Of a stretch of 64,000 nucleotides of DNA, positions 51,507 to 59,504 are shown one piece after another. Each line of letters begins with the position of its first letter. Positions within the stretch are counted from its first letter, which is position 1. The notes below the pieces were generated by a model that saw only the letters and a list, made by a program, of their open reading frames with translations, was not told the origin of the DNA and did no database searches. The position numbers and the translations under genes were made by a program. Source of the stretch: Calditerrivibrio sp. (GTDB lineage: Bacteria > Chrysiogenota > Deferribacteres > Deferribacterales > Calditerrivibrionaceae); assembly GCA_026415135.1 (NCBI GenBank), contig JAOAHS010000040.1, positions 1 to 64,000 of the forward strand, written 5' to 3'.

Positions 51507-53779
51507 TGAAAGAAACATTGGAACAGTTAGATTTTGAAACATATAAGGACTCACTAAAAAGATTCTCCCCCTCAAAATTTTCTGATGATTTCATAGATCA
51601 TCAACTTAAACCACTTTTATCTATAAATGACATACTAAGTGAACAAAAAATAGTTGAAGAAGCAATAAATATCTTCAAAAGTTTTGATGGAGCCCTCCCA
51701 GACTCAAAAGACTACTACACCTTCTACCAAAAACTTATGGATCCTTTTTCCTCATGGCTTATCCAAGATCTTTTGGTTTTTGGAGAGTACCACCGTCAAT
51801 TAGGAGAATTTAAAAAGAAAATATTTAGTGAAAACCAGATAAATCATCTTAAAACAATCTTTGCTAACATATATACTCTTGGAGATATAGTTGACAATAT
51901 CTTTGACAAAGTATCCGCTGACGGTAGTTTGAAAGACCACGCATCAGAAAAACTATTTGACATAAGAACGGAGCTTAAAGCCATTAAAGCTAAACTTTAC
52001 CAGTCCCTAAACAGGATTTTAAACAGTAAAGATGCTGAAAAGTTTGTTCAAGAAAAAGTGATCAAAGAATACAACCATAGGCTTGTCCTTCTGCTAAAAC
52101 CGAATTTCAGACAATATCTTGAAGGTATAGTCCACTCCATATCCAGTAGTGGTCTAACCATGTATGTGGAACCATCATCGAATGTGGATATGAACAACAG
52201 GTATCAAGAACTTCTGTCCCTTGAAGAGTTAGAGATAAGAAAGATACTACTTCATCTTCTTGATAGTATAAGATCCCATCTCTATGAGATCACAGAAACA
52301 GTAAAATCGATCACAAAGATATATTTTTACTATGCCATTTTCCAATACGTGGGAAACAGAAGATACACATTCCCAATTTTTTCCAGTGATCTCCTGTTAG
52401 AACAGATCCATCACCCCTTGATATTGGATATAAAACAAGAACAATCCGTACCAATAAACTTCAATATGGATAAAAATACAAATGTAGCAATCATAACAGG
52501 GCCAAATGCTGGCGGAAAAACAGCTGCACTAAAATCGATAGGATTAAACTGTATTATTGCAAAATGTGGTCTACCTATCTTTGCAAAATATGCTGAGATC
52601 ATAAACTTTGAATCCATCTATGCTGATATCGGTGATCAACAATCTTTAATCATGGATCTAAGCACCTTTACCTCACATATGGTTAATATCAAAAATATAC
52701 TTGAAAATGTTGATAATAGATCGCTAATTCTTTTAGATGAATTAGGTACTGGAACCGATCCTAAAGAAGGTGAAGCCCTTGCTTTATCAATAATAAAATA
52801 TCTCCAACAAATAGGATCTAAGGTGATTATCACTACGCATTTCAATGGAGTTAGAAATCTTGGTTTACGGGATAAAGGGGTCATGCTATACGGTGTTGAT
52901 TTCAACTATGATACCTTTGAACCAAAATTTGTACTGATAAAAAACCTAATGGCTAAATCAGATCCATTAATCATTGCTACCAAATTAAATTTTAAGAAAT
53001 CTATTATAGAGGAAGCTTATCGAATAATAAACGAGTATAAATCCTTTGAAACCCTAACCCTTGAGGAACTCAATGAGATAAAACTTAAAATAGAATATGA
53101 AAAAAAACAGCTCGAAGAGGAAAGGAAGCAAATTAATCAACAAAAACAAGAGCTCCATAAAAAGGAAGAAGAATTTAAAAAACTTATATCCCAAAAAGAA
53201 TCGGAAATTTTAAAAGAATCGCTAAATATTTTAAAACAAGTTAAAACAATAAAAACCTTCCCTAAAGATGAAGTCGACTCCCTAAAAAAACAGATATCAT
53301 CAAAACTCAACCTATTAGAACAAAATACCCACATCTTGGATATAAAAGAAGGAGATTTAATAAAATTAAACCAATACAATAAAGTAGCTAAGGTTTTGGA
53401 GATAAATAAAAATAAGGTATTGATAGATCTTGATGGATTGAAACTTACCTTAGATATCAAAGATCTTAAAGGTGAAAAGATCACAACATCAGAACCAAAA
53501 GATAGCTCAATCTCTGTGAAGACATCTGTCTTAAAATCCCCTAAATATGAAATAGTCCTTATAGGGAAAACAGTAGAAGAAGCATGGGACGAACTCGACA
53601 AATTTATTGACAAAGCCCTGATTTCCGGCTGGGATAAAATCTATGTGATACATGGAAGAGGTACAGGAGCCTTAAAAAAAGGCCTACAAAATCTTTTAAA
53701 GTCAGATAAAAGAGTTAAATCTTTTAGAATAGCCGATCTAAAAGAGGGTGGAAACGCTATAACCATTGTTGAACTTTGA
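51506..53779 (+). CDS. mutS2: MutS2 endonuclease (Smr domain)
   Basis: Anti-recombination or ribosome-rescue protein of the MutS family without mismatch-recognition domain. It has 757 residues: a helical core and lever region (about 1-320), the ATPase with Walker A TGPNAGGKT (331-339), a Walker B LILLDELGTGTDP, a long Lys/Glu-rich coiled coil (about 510-600), and a C-terminal Smr nuclease domain (about 680-757) with YVIHGRGTGALKKGLQ. It shares a base with cvpA and is the last gene before the hydrogenase promoter. Confidence 0.95.
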   Translation: MKETLEQLDFETYKDSLKRFSPSKFSDDFIDHQLKPLLSINDILSEQKIVEEAINIFKSFDGALPDSKDYYTFYQKLMDPFSSWLIQDLLVFGEYHRQLGEFKKKIFSENQINHLKTIFANIYTLGDIVDNIFDKVSADGSLKDHASEKLFDIRTELKAIKAKLYQSLNRILNSKDAEKFVQEKVIKEYNHRLVLLLKPNFRQYLEGIVHSISSSGLTMYVEPSSNVDMNNRYQELLSLEELEIRKILLHLLDSIRSHLYEITETVKSITKIYFYYAIFQYVGNRRYTFPIFSSDLLLEQIHHPLILDIKQEQSVPINFNMDKNTNVAIITGPNAGGKTAALKSIGLNCIIAKCGLPIFAKYAEIINFESIYADIGDQQSLIMDLSTFTSHMVNIKNILENVDNRSLILLDELGTGTDPKEGEALALSIIKYLQQIGSKVIITTHFNGVRNLGLRDKGVMLYGVDFNYDTFEPKFVLIKNLMAKSDPLIIATKLNFKKSIIEEAYRIINEYKSFETLTLEELNEIKLKIEYEKKQLEEERKQINQQKQELHKKEEEFKKLISQKESEILKESLNILKQVKTIKTFPKDEVDSLKKQISSKLNLLEQNTHILDIKEGDLIKLNQYNKVAKVLEINKNKVLIDLDGLKLTLDIKDLKGEKITTSEPKDSSISVKTSVLKSPKYEIVLIGKTVEEAWDELDKFIDKALISGWDKIYVIHGRGTGALKKGLQNLLKSDKRVKSFRIADLKEGGNAITIVEL

Positions 53780-53806
53780 TATTAATTTTCATCCATTACA
53801 ATTTTA

Positions 53807-53815
53807 TGTTATAAT
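53807..53815 (+). promoter_or_regulatory. Extended -10 promoter of the hox operon
   Basis: TGTTATAAT: a perfect TATAAT at 53810-53815 with a TGn extension; the -35 position (TTTCAT) is poor. The hoxE ATG is 29 bases downstream with AGGAG before it. Confidence 0.6.
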
Positions 53816-53844
53816 ATATTTAGAAAATCTCAGGAGAGTATTAT

Positions 53845-54339
53845 ATGTTTGGAAAGATAAACCCTCCATCAGATGATAAAAGATGGCGATTTGTTTTAAA
53901 CACAATGAAGAAATATGGCTTTTCTCCAGATGCACTTATAGAGGTCCTGCATACTGTTCAAGAGTACTTTGGATATATAGATGAAAGCGCCATAAGGTTT
54001 GTATCTGAATCATTGAAGATTCCATTCAGCAAAACTTACGGTGTGGTAACATTCTATCATTTCTTTACACTAAAACCAAAAGGTGAGCATACCTGTGTAG
54101 TATGCACTGGAACAGCCTGCTATATAAAAGGAGCTGGTGAGCTTTTAAACCATATTTCCCTTGAATGCAATATTAAAGACGGTGAAACCACTAAAGATGG
54201 AAAAGTATCACTACTTACAGCAAGATGTGTTGGAGCCTGCAGTTTGGCACCCGTAATTGTTTTTGACAATGAAATTGCTGGAAATGTTACAAAAGATCGT
54301 GTAAACGAAACGATTAAGAGGTGGACAGATGATATATGA
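53845..54339 (+). CDS. hoxE: NAD-reducing hydrogenase diaphorase subunit HoxE (NuoE-like)
   Basis: Electron-transfer subunit with a thioredoxin-like [2Fe-2S] domain. It has 164 residues. Cluster ligands are Cys87, Cys92 (VVCTGTACY), Cys128 and Cys132 (RCVGACS), the NuoE spacing. It starts the operon E-F-U-Y-H-W. Its presence makes this a HoxE-containing group 3d bidirectional hydrogenase or closely related NAD(P)-linked type. Overlaps hoxF by 11 bases. Confidence 0.9.
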   Translation: MFGKINPPSDDKRWRFVLNTMKKYGFSPDALIEVLHTVQEYFGYIDESAIRFVSESLKIPFSKTYGVVTFYHFFTLKPKGEHTCVVCTGTACYIKGAGELLNHISLECNIKDGETTKDGKVSLLTARCVGACSLAPVIVFDNEIAGNVTKDRVNETIKRWTDDI

Positions 54340-55933
54340 AAATTTATTAGAGATGATTGGAACAAAACTTGACAAAGATAAAAGATCGATAAAAGTATGT
54401 GTAGCTGCTGGATGTATAGCTCTAGGAAGCGACAGAGTATTAGAAGAACTAAAAAAGATATTTCCCAATAGAGAGGTAAAAGGTGTTGGCTGTATTGGTC
54501 TGTGTAGTAAAGGTGGGCTTATCAGAGTCGATCCAGATGGTGTTATTATAGAACATGCTACCTATGACAATTTAGAAAAGATAGTAGAAGAGATAAAGAA
54601 TGCAGATAAAAAAGAGCAACAAGACAAAAATTTCTATGAAAAACAATTCAAGATAGTATTAGAAAACTCAGGCAAAATAGATCCAGAATCGATCGAGGAT
54701 TATATCTTGGAAGGTGGTTACAAAGCTTTTTTAAAATGCATAAATGATATGAGCCGAGAAGAGGTAATTTCGGAAATCATGAAAAGTGGGCTTAGAGGAC
54801 GTGGAGGTGGAGGTTATCCAACAGGCTTGAAATGGAGTACCGTAGCCAAGATGCAAAACCAGAGCAAATATGTTGTCTGTAACGCTGACGAAGGTGATCC
54901 TGGAGCATTTATGGACAGATCAGTATTAGAGAGTGACCCCCATAGGGTAATTGAAGGTATGCTAATTGCTGCCTACGCTGTAAATGCCTCAAAGGGGTAT
55001 ATATATGTTAGAGCAGAATACCCTTTAGCCATCAAGCGGTTAAAAATTGCAATAAAACAGGCAGAGAAGTATTCCTTATTAGGCAAGAATATAGCTGAAT
55101 CAAACTTTGAATTTCATTTAGAGATCCGCTTAGGTGCTGGTGCTTTTGTATGCGGTGAAGAAACAGCTCTCATCTCGTCAATAGAGGGTAAAAGGGGTAC
55201 ACCTAGACCAAGACCCCCTTATCCTGCTGAGTCTGGGATAAAGGGATTACCTACCCTCATAAACAACGTTGAAACATATGCAAACATCCCCACAATAATA
55301 AACAAAGGTGCCCAATGGTTTGCCTCTATCGGTACCGAAAAAAGCAAAGGAACAAAAGTATTCGCATTAGCAGGCAAAATAGTCAATAACGGTTTAGTCG
55401 AAGTACCTATGGGTATAAAACTTAGAGAGTTAATCTTTGATATCGGTGGTGGTATACCAAATGGCAAGGACTTCAAAGCTGTTCAGACTGGAGGACCCTC
55501 TGGAGGTTGTATCCCTTTGGATTATATAGATACACCTGTAGATTATGAATCGATGATTAAATTAGGTTCAATGATGGGTTCTGGGGGAATGATTGTTATG
55601 GATGAGGACACGTGTATGGTGGATGTAGCAAAATATTTTATGGATTTCTGCAAATCCGAATCCTGTGGAAAATGTGCCCCTTGCAGGAACGGAACGATTC
55701 AGATTTTTGACCTACTTGATAAGATCACAAAAGGTGAAGCAACTGAATCTGATCTTACTACAATGCTAAAACTTGCAAATACGATGAAAAAAACAAGCCT
55801 TTGTGGACTTGGCCAATCGGCTTCAAATCCTGTTTTAAGTACATTTAAGTACTTTAGAGATGAATACTATGAACATGTGGTAAATAAGTTTTGCCCTGCA
55901 GGTGTATGTAAGTTCAAAGGAGAATTAGTATGA
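54329..55933 (+). CDS. hoxF: NAD-reducing hydrogenase diaphorase subunit HoxF (NuoF-like)
   Basis: Binds NAD(H) and FMN and passes electrons to and from HoxU. It has 534 residues. The N-terminal thioredoxin-like domain binds a [2Fe-2S] cluster by Cys24, Cys29, Cys55 and Cys59; GRGGGGYPTGLKW (157-169) is the FMN/NADH site with GEETALISSIEG; the C-terminal [4Fe-4S] ligands are Cys446, Cys449, Cys452 and Cys492 (CGKCAPCRNGT and SLCGLG). Very similar subunits occur in NADP-reducing [FeFe] hydrogenases (HndC); the NiFe subunits downstream decide. Confidence 0.94.
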   Translation: MIYENLLEMIGTKLDKDKRSIKVCVAAGCIALGSDRVLEELKKIFPNREVKGVGCIGLCSKGGLIRVDPDGVIIEHATYDNLEKIVEEIKNADKKEQQDKNFYEKQFKIVLENSGKIDPESIEDYILEGGYKAFLKCINDMSREEVISEIMKSGLRGRGGGGYPTGLKWSTVAKMQNQSKYVVCNADEGDPGAFMDRSVLESDPHRVIEGMLIAAYAVNASKGYIYVRAEYPLAIKRLKIAIKQAEKYSLLGKNIAESNFEFHLEIRLGAGAFVCGEETALISSIEGKRGTPRPRPPYPAESGIKGLPTLINNVETYANIPTIINKGAQWFASIGTEKSKGTKVFALAGKIVNNGLVEVPMGIKLRELIFDIGGGIPNGKDFKAVQTGGPSGGCIPLDYIDTPVDYESMIKLGSMMGSGGMIVMDEDTCMVDVAKYFMDFCKSESCGKCAPCRNGTIQIFDLLDKITKGEATESDLTTMLKLANTMKKTSLCGLGQSASNPVLSTFKYFRDEYYEHVVNKFCPAGVCKFKGELV

Positions 55934-56640
55934 AAATCAAAACGTTAACGATTGATCATTTAGAAGTATCCGGCAGAGAAGATCAAACAATCCTTGAAGT
56001 AGCCATAGAACACAATATAAGAATACCCACCCTATGCCACTTAGAAGGACTAACCCCCATTGGAGCATGCAGAGTATGCATAGTGGAAATAGATGGAAAA
56101 AGATTGGCACCTGCATGTATCACAAAGATCGAAGAAGGTATGAAAGTCATTACAAATTCACCTGAAATATTGGAACATAGAAGATTAATTGTTGAAATGA
56201 TATTTGCAGAAAGAAATCATATCTGCTCCATCTGCATAGCAAATGGTAACTGTGAACTACAGGACCTATCGATAGAACTTAAGATAGATCATTTCGAAAT
56301 GCCAAATAAATATCCCAAATGTGAAGTGGATCTAAGCCATGAAAAGTTTGGCTTAGATCATAACCGGTGTGTTTTATGTGTGAGATGTGTAAGGGTTTGT
56401 GCTGAAATAGAGGGAGCCCACACCTGGGATATAAAAGGAAGGGGGTACGACGCCCGTATATTCACAGATTTCGATGAGGGATGGGGAAAAGCTGAAAGCT
56501 GTACAAGTTGTGGGAAATGTGTTCAAGTTTGCCCAACAGGTGCTCTATTTGAAAAAGGTAAGCCAGTCGGAGCAAGAAAAAAAAGAGATTTCTTGCAATA
56601 TCTAAAAGTAATGCGTAGTAGCAGTGGGGGATCATTATGA
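55930..56640 (+). CDS. hoxU: NAD-reducing hydrogenase electron-transfer subunit HoxU
   Basis: Iron-sulphur wire between HoxF and HoxY, homologous to the N-terminus of NuoG. It has 236 residues. [2Fe-2S]: Cys36, Cys47, Cys50, Cys63. His-Cys3 [4Fe-4S]: His97, Cys99, Cys102 and Cys108 (ERNHICSIC..NGNC). Two further [4Fe-4S] clusters: Cys147/150/153/157 and Cys191/194/197/201. All ligands are present. It overlaps hoxF and hoxY by 4 bases each. Confidence 0.94.
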   Translation: MKIKTLTIDHLEVSGREDQTILEVAIEHNIRIPTLCHLEGLTPIGACRVCIVEIDGKRLAPACITKIEEGMKVITNSPEILEHRRLIVEMIFAERNHICSICIANGNCELQDLSIELKIDHFEMPNKYPKCEVDLSHEKFGLDHNRCVLCVRCVRVCAEIEGAHTWDIKGRGYDARIFTDFDEGWGKAESCTSCGKCVQVCPTGALFEKGKPVGARKKRDFLQYLKVMRSSSGGSL

Positions 56641-57170
56641 ACAAAAAGAAGTTAGCTACCATTTGGCTTGATGGTTGTTCCGGTTGCCATATGTCTTTTC
56701 TTGATATCGACGAAAGAATCGTAGAGATCTTAACATACTTTGATATCGTCTATAGCCCCCTTGTTGATCAAAAAGAATATCCTGATTTTGTAGATGTAGC
56801 ACTGATTGAGGGTGCTGTAAGTACCCATGAAGATATACAAAAATTAAAGAAGATCAGAAGCAAAACAGCCGCTTTAATTTCGATTGGGGATTGTGCCATT
56901 ACTGGCAATGTTCCTTCCATGAGAAACCCATTTAATCTGAAAGAGGTAATTCATAGGGGTTACCTTGAAAATTCCGATGGTATCGTGGATCCGGTTTTTA
57001 CCGATGTACCACCGCTACTTAGCAAAGTATTACCTGTTCATGAAGTTGTACATGTTAATTACTTTTTACCCGGTTGCCCTCCCCCTGCAGAAGCTTTTTA
57101 TAACTTAATAAAATCTTTATTAGAAAATAATGAAATAGATATTTTCAATTTTACAAGATTTGGAAAGTGA
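56637..57170 (+). CDS. hoxY: NAD-reducing [NiFe]-hydrogenase small subunit HoxY
   Basis: Carries the proximal [4Fe-4S] cluster next to the NiFe site. It has 177 residues. Ligands are Cys14, Cys17 (GCSGCHMS), Cys86 (GDCAITG) and Cys147 (PGCPPP), so only one cluster, as in group 3d. No twin-arginine signal peptide, so the enzyme is cytoplasmic. It ends 9 bases before hoxH. Confidence 0.94.
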   Translation: MNKKKLATIWLDGCSGCHMSFLDIDERIVEILTYFDIVYSPLVDQKEYPDFVDVALIEGAVSTHEDIQKLKKIRSKTAALISIGDCAITGNVPSMRNPFNLKEVIHRGYLENSDGIVDPVFTDVPPLLSKVLPVHEVVHVNYFLPGCPPPAEAFYNLIKSLLENNEIDIFNFTRFGK

Positions 57171-57179
57171 GGAAATGTT

Positions 57180-58592
57180 ATGAAAAAAATAGTCATAGAC
57201 CCGGTTACCCGTATAGAAGGACACGCAAAGATTACCATATATCTCGATGAGACAGGTACTGTAAGGGATGCTAAATTTCATGTAACCCAATACAGAGGTT
57301 TTGAAAAACTCTGTGAAGGAAGGCCCTTTACAGAGATGCCGAGACTCATGGCCAGAACCTGTGGGATATGTCCAGTTAGTCACCTTATAGCTGCCGCTAA
57401 AGCCTGTGATGAAATTATGGCTGTAAAAGTACCAAAAGCAGGAGAAAATATTAGAAAGATAATAAATTATGCCCAGATATTACAATCCCACGCGTTGAGC
57501 TTCTTCTATCTATCAAGCCCCGATATCCTGTTAGGAATGGACTACGATCCTTCAAAAAGGAATATTAACGGCGTTATTGAATCTAACAGAGAATTCATTC
57601 TCAACGGAATATTTCTAAGGAGATTTGGTCAAAGTGTAATTGAAATGGTAGCAGGTAAAAGGATCCATCCAGATTATATCATCGCAGGCGGTGTAGAAAA
57701 ACCGATTGATAAAATCTTTAAAGATGAAATCATTAGTGGTGCCAAATCTTGTATTGAAAAGACACTTACCACCATTGAATTTATACAAAAAGTGTTATCC
57801 TCCTTTGATGAAGAGGTATCCTACCTTTCAAACTTTGATACATACCATTTAGGACTTTCCAGTTCTGATCACCTGGAACACTATGATGGCAATATCGTTG
57901 TTATCAATGAAAAAGGGGATAAAATATTTGAGTTTAATCCAACAGAATATAAAGCATATCTCGCTGAAAGGGTAGAAACAGTTAGCTATCTCAAATCACC
58001 CTATCTTGTAAAAATAGGTTACGATGATGGAATTTACAGAGTAGGCCCCCTTTCAAGGCTAAATATAGCCAGAAAATGTGGCACGCAAGTAGCTGAAGAA
58101 CAATTTAAAGTTTACAAAGAGATTGCTGGGGAGATTAGTAATGCTGCCTTTTTAAATCATTATGCCCGTCTTGTGGAGATCATCTTTTGTGCTGAGAAGA
58201 TTATAGAACTGTTAGAAGATCCTGCCACTTATGATCATCATGTAAAAGCTACTGCAGGAGTGAACCAAAATGAAGGTATAGGGGCATCAGAGGCCCCCAG
58301 AGGCACACTTATACACCACTACAAAGTAGACAAAAATGGGCTTGTGGAATATGCAAACCTTATTATAGCTACAGGTCATAACAATCTTGCGATGAACAAA
58401 GGTATACTTCAAGCTGCTAAACATTTTATAAATGGTGAAAAGATAACCGATGGCATGCTCAATAGAATAGAAGCTGTAATAAGATGCTACGATCCATGCC
58501 TAAGCTGTTCAACCCATGCTGTTGGTAAAATGCCCATGAAAGTTGAGATCTTAAACTACAGAGGAGAAAAAATCAGGGAGTTAGCAAGATAA
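57180..58592 (+). CDS. hoxH: NAD-reducing [NiFe]-hydrogenase large subunit HoxH
   Basis: Holds the Ni-Fe(CN)2CO active site. It has 470 residues. The ligand pairs are Cys61 and Cys64 (RTCGICPVSH) and Cys440 and Cys443 (DPCLSCSTH). After His446 there are 24 residues, the peptide that the maturation protease should remove after nickel insertion; the protease is the next gene. The motifs match group 3 enzymes. No hyp genes are in the window, so assembly factors are elsewhere. It is a cysteine (not selenocysteine) enzyme. Confidence 0.95.
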   Translation: MKKIVIDPVTRIEGHAKITIYLDETGTVRDAKFHVTQYRGFEKLCEGRPFTEMPRLMARTCGICPVSHLIAAAKACDEIMAVKVPKAGENIRKIINYAQILQSHALSFFYLSSPDILLGMDYDPSKRNINGVIESNREFILNGIFLRRFGQSVIEMVAGKRIHPDYIIAGGVEKPIDKIFKDEIISGAKSCIEKTLTTIEFIQKVLSSFDEEVSYLSNFDTYHLGLSSSDHLEHYDGNIVVINEKGDKIFEFNPTEYKAYLAERVETVSYLKSPYLVKIGYDDGIYRVGPLSRLNIARKCGTQVAEEQFKVYKEIAGEISNAAFLNHYARLVEIIFCAEKIIELLEDPATYDHHVKATAGVNQNEGIGASEAPRGTLIHHYKVDKNGLVEYANLIIATGHNNLAMNKGILQAAKHFINGEKITDGMLNRIEAVIRCYDPCLSCSTHAVGKMPMKVEILNYRGEKIRELAR

Positions 58593-59056
58593 AAAAACTT
58601 TTATTAACATTAGGCAACCCCTTAAGGGAAGATGATGGTATAGGTCATATCCTTGCAGAAATTTTAAAACAGGATCTCCCTGATTGGAGCTTTATAAATA
58701 CATTCCAACTCTTACCAGAACATCTATACATTATTAGTGAATATGATTTAGTAATTATTTTAGATGCAGAATGTGCAGAGTACACAGGTCATGTGAAATT
58801 TAAAGAGCTAAAACACAATACCTTAGAAACCCCACTTTTTCATGAATTTGGCTTAGATAATTTAGCAAGTTATCTTAAACATCTCCCCGTAAACATTCCA
58901 GATATAAAAATAATCACAGTAACATCAAAAAACTTTGCTTTTAAAGAAACAATATCCGAAGAACTCAAATCGCACTTGGGCTCAATAAAAAAAACAATAC
59001 TATCTTATCTCGAATCCCTCAATAAAAAAGGGGGGCACAAAAGCCCCCTTTTTTAG
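58589..59056 (+). CDS. hoxW: Hydrogenase maturation protease HoxW (M52), apparent ATA start
   Basis: Endopeptidase that trims the HoxH C-terminus. The frame gives 155 residues: LLLTLGNPLREDDGIGHILAE at the start (key motif GNPLREDDGIG), Asp in VIILDAEC, and His in LFHEFGL, the nickel-sensing residues of the M52 family. The open frame runs upstream to a TGA at 58544 with no ATG, GTG or TTG. The homologs' start (MKKLLLTLGNP) coincides with ATA at 58589, overlapping the hoxH stop (ATAA) with GGGAG 8 bases before. The only standard start, GTG at 58793, would lose the catalytic N-terminus. So an ATA start seems to be used, probably coupled to hoxH. The 3' end overlaps the terminator. Confidence 0.8.
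   Translation: MKKLLLTLGNPLREDDGIGHILAEILKQDLPDWSFINTFQLLPEHLYIISEYDLVIILDAECAEYTGHVKFKELKHNTLETPLFHEFGLDNLASYLKHLPVNIPDIKIITVTSKNFAFKETISEELKSHLGSIKKTILSYLESLNKKGGHKSPLF
59024..59055. terminator. Bidirectional terminator at the end of the hox operon
   Basis: AAAAAAG-GGGGGC-ACAAAA-GCCCCC-TTTTTT: a 6-base G-C stem extended by A-T pairs, flanked by A and T runs on both strands. It stops transcription from hoxW on the plus strand and from the small lipoprotein gene on the minus strand. It overlaps the last codons of hoxW (KKGGHKSPLF). Confidence 0.88.
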
Positions 59057-59071
59057 CTTTAGACAAACTAA

Positions 59072-59290
59072 TTACTTTTTAGTTGCATTATCTGCTGCAG
59101 GAGTTGTGTTGTCAGCTGGTTTGGCTGCATTGTCAGTTGGAGCTGCTGCATTGTCAGCTGGTTTAGTTGCATTATCAGCTGGAGCTTGCTTAACAGGAGC
59201 TGGTGCTGGCTCTTCTTTTTTCTGACAACCAGTTACAAACACTGTAGCTGCGATAACTACTACTGCCATAAGTGTTAAAAGCTTTTTCAT
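59072..59290 (-). CDS. Small lipoprotein with Ala/Pro/Asn/Asp heptad repeats
   Basis: It has 72 residues from the ATG at 59290 (AGGAGG upstream); the longer frame to 59365 would run through the promoter. The signal peptide ends with lipobox VTGC, so Cys22 is lipidated. Residues 37-71 are five imperfect seven-residue repeats of the form P-A-D-N-A-x-K with no hydrophobic residues, expected to be disordered. I know no specific family; it resembles small repeat lipoproteins that may act as spacers in the envelope. It has its own promoter and shares the terminator with hoxW. Confidence 0.8.
   Translation of the reverse strand: MKKLLTLMAVVVIAATVFVTGCQKKEEPAPAPVKQAPADNATKPADNAAAPTDNAAKPADNTTPAADNATKK
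59078..59182 (-). repeat. Five 21-base repeats in the lipoprotein gene
   Basis: The DNA encoding residues 37-71 consists of five imperfect 21-base units (each with GCTGxxAATGC-type cores on the minus strand). Tandem, in-frame, and variable in copy number in principle. Confidence 0.75.
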
Positions 59291-59336
59291 ATAAATGTCC
59301 TCCTTACCTGTATAGGCGTTTTTTTGAACAAAGGTT

Positions 59337-59365
59337 GCTATATATCTAAAAAATAACTTTGTCAA
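59337..59365 (-). promoter_or_regulatory. Promoter of the small lipoprotein gene
   Basis: TTGACA (59360-59365) and TATAGC (59337-59342) with a 17-base spacer on the minus strand, about 47 bases before the ATG at 59290. The AT-rich stretch further upstream (59366-59504) holds nothing else I can name. Confidence 0.7.
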
Positions 59366-59504
59366 ATGTTTTTTTTAATTTTTATATATCTGAAAAATCA
59401 TATATATATCAAACACTTAATTTTGCAAAAATAAAAAAAAACAAAAAATTCTACATTTTTAACTTAAATAAAAAAATGTTTGATTACGATAAAACAATAG
59501 ACCC

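Noticed and set aside
51506-53779. A mismatch-repair MutS1
   Set aside because: It lacks the N-terminal mismatch-recognition domain and has a C-terminal Smr domain, so it is MutS2.
57180-58592. A selenocysteine-containing hydrogenase
   Set aside because: The large-subunit ligand motif is DPCLSC with ordinary Cys codons, and no in-frame TGA is present.
58793-59056. A separate 87-residue protein starting with GTG
   Set aside because: It lacks the conserved N-terminus of the maturation protease, which is present in the same frame immediately upstream.
59078-59182. A small CRISPR-like array
   Set aside because: The 21-base units are contiguous, in frame and without spacers; they encode protein heptads.
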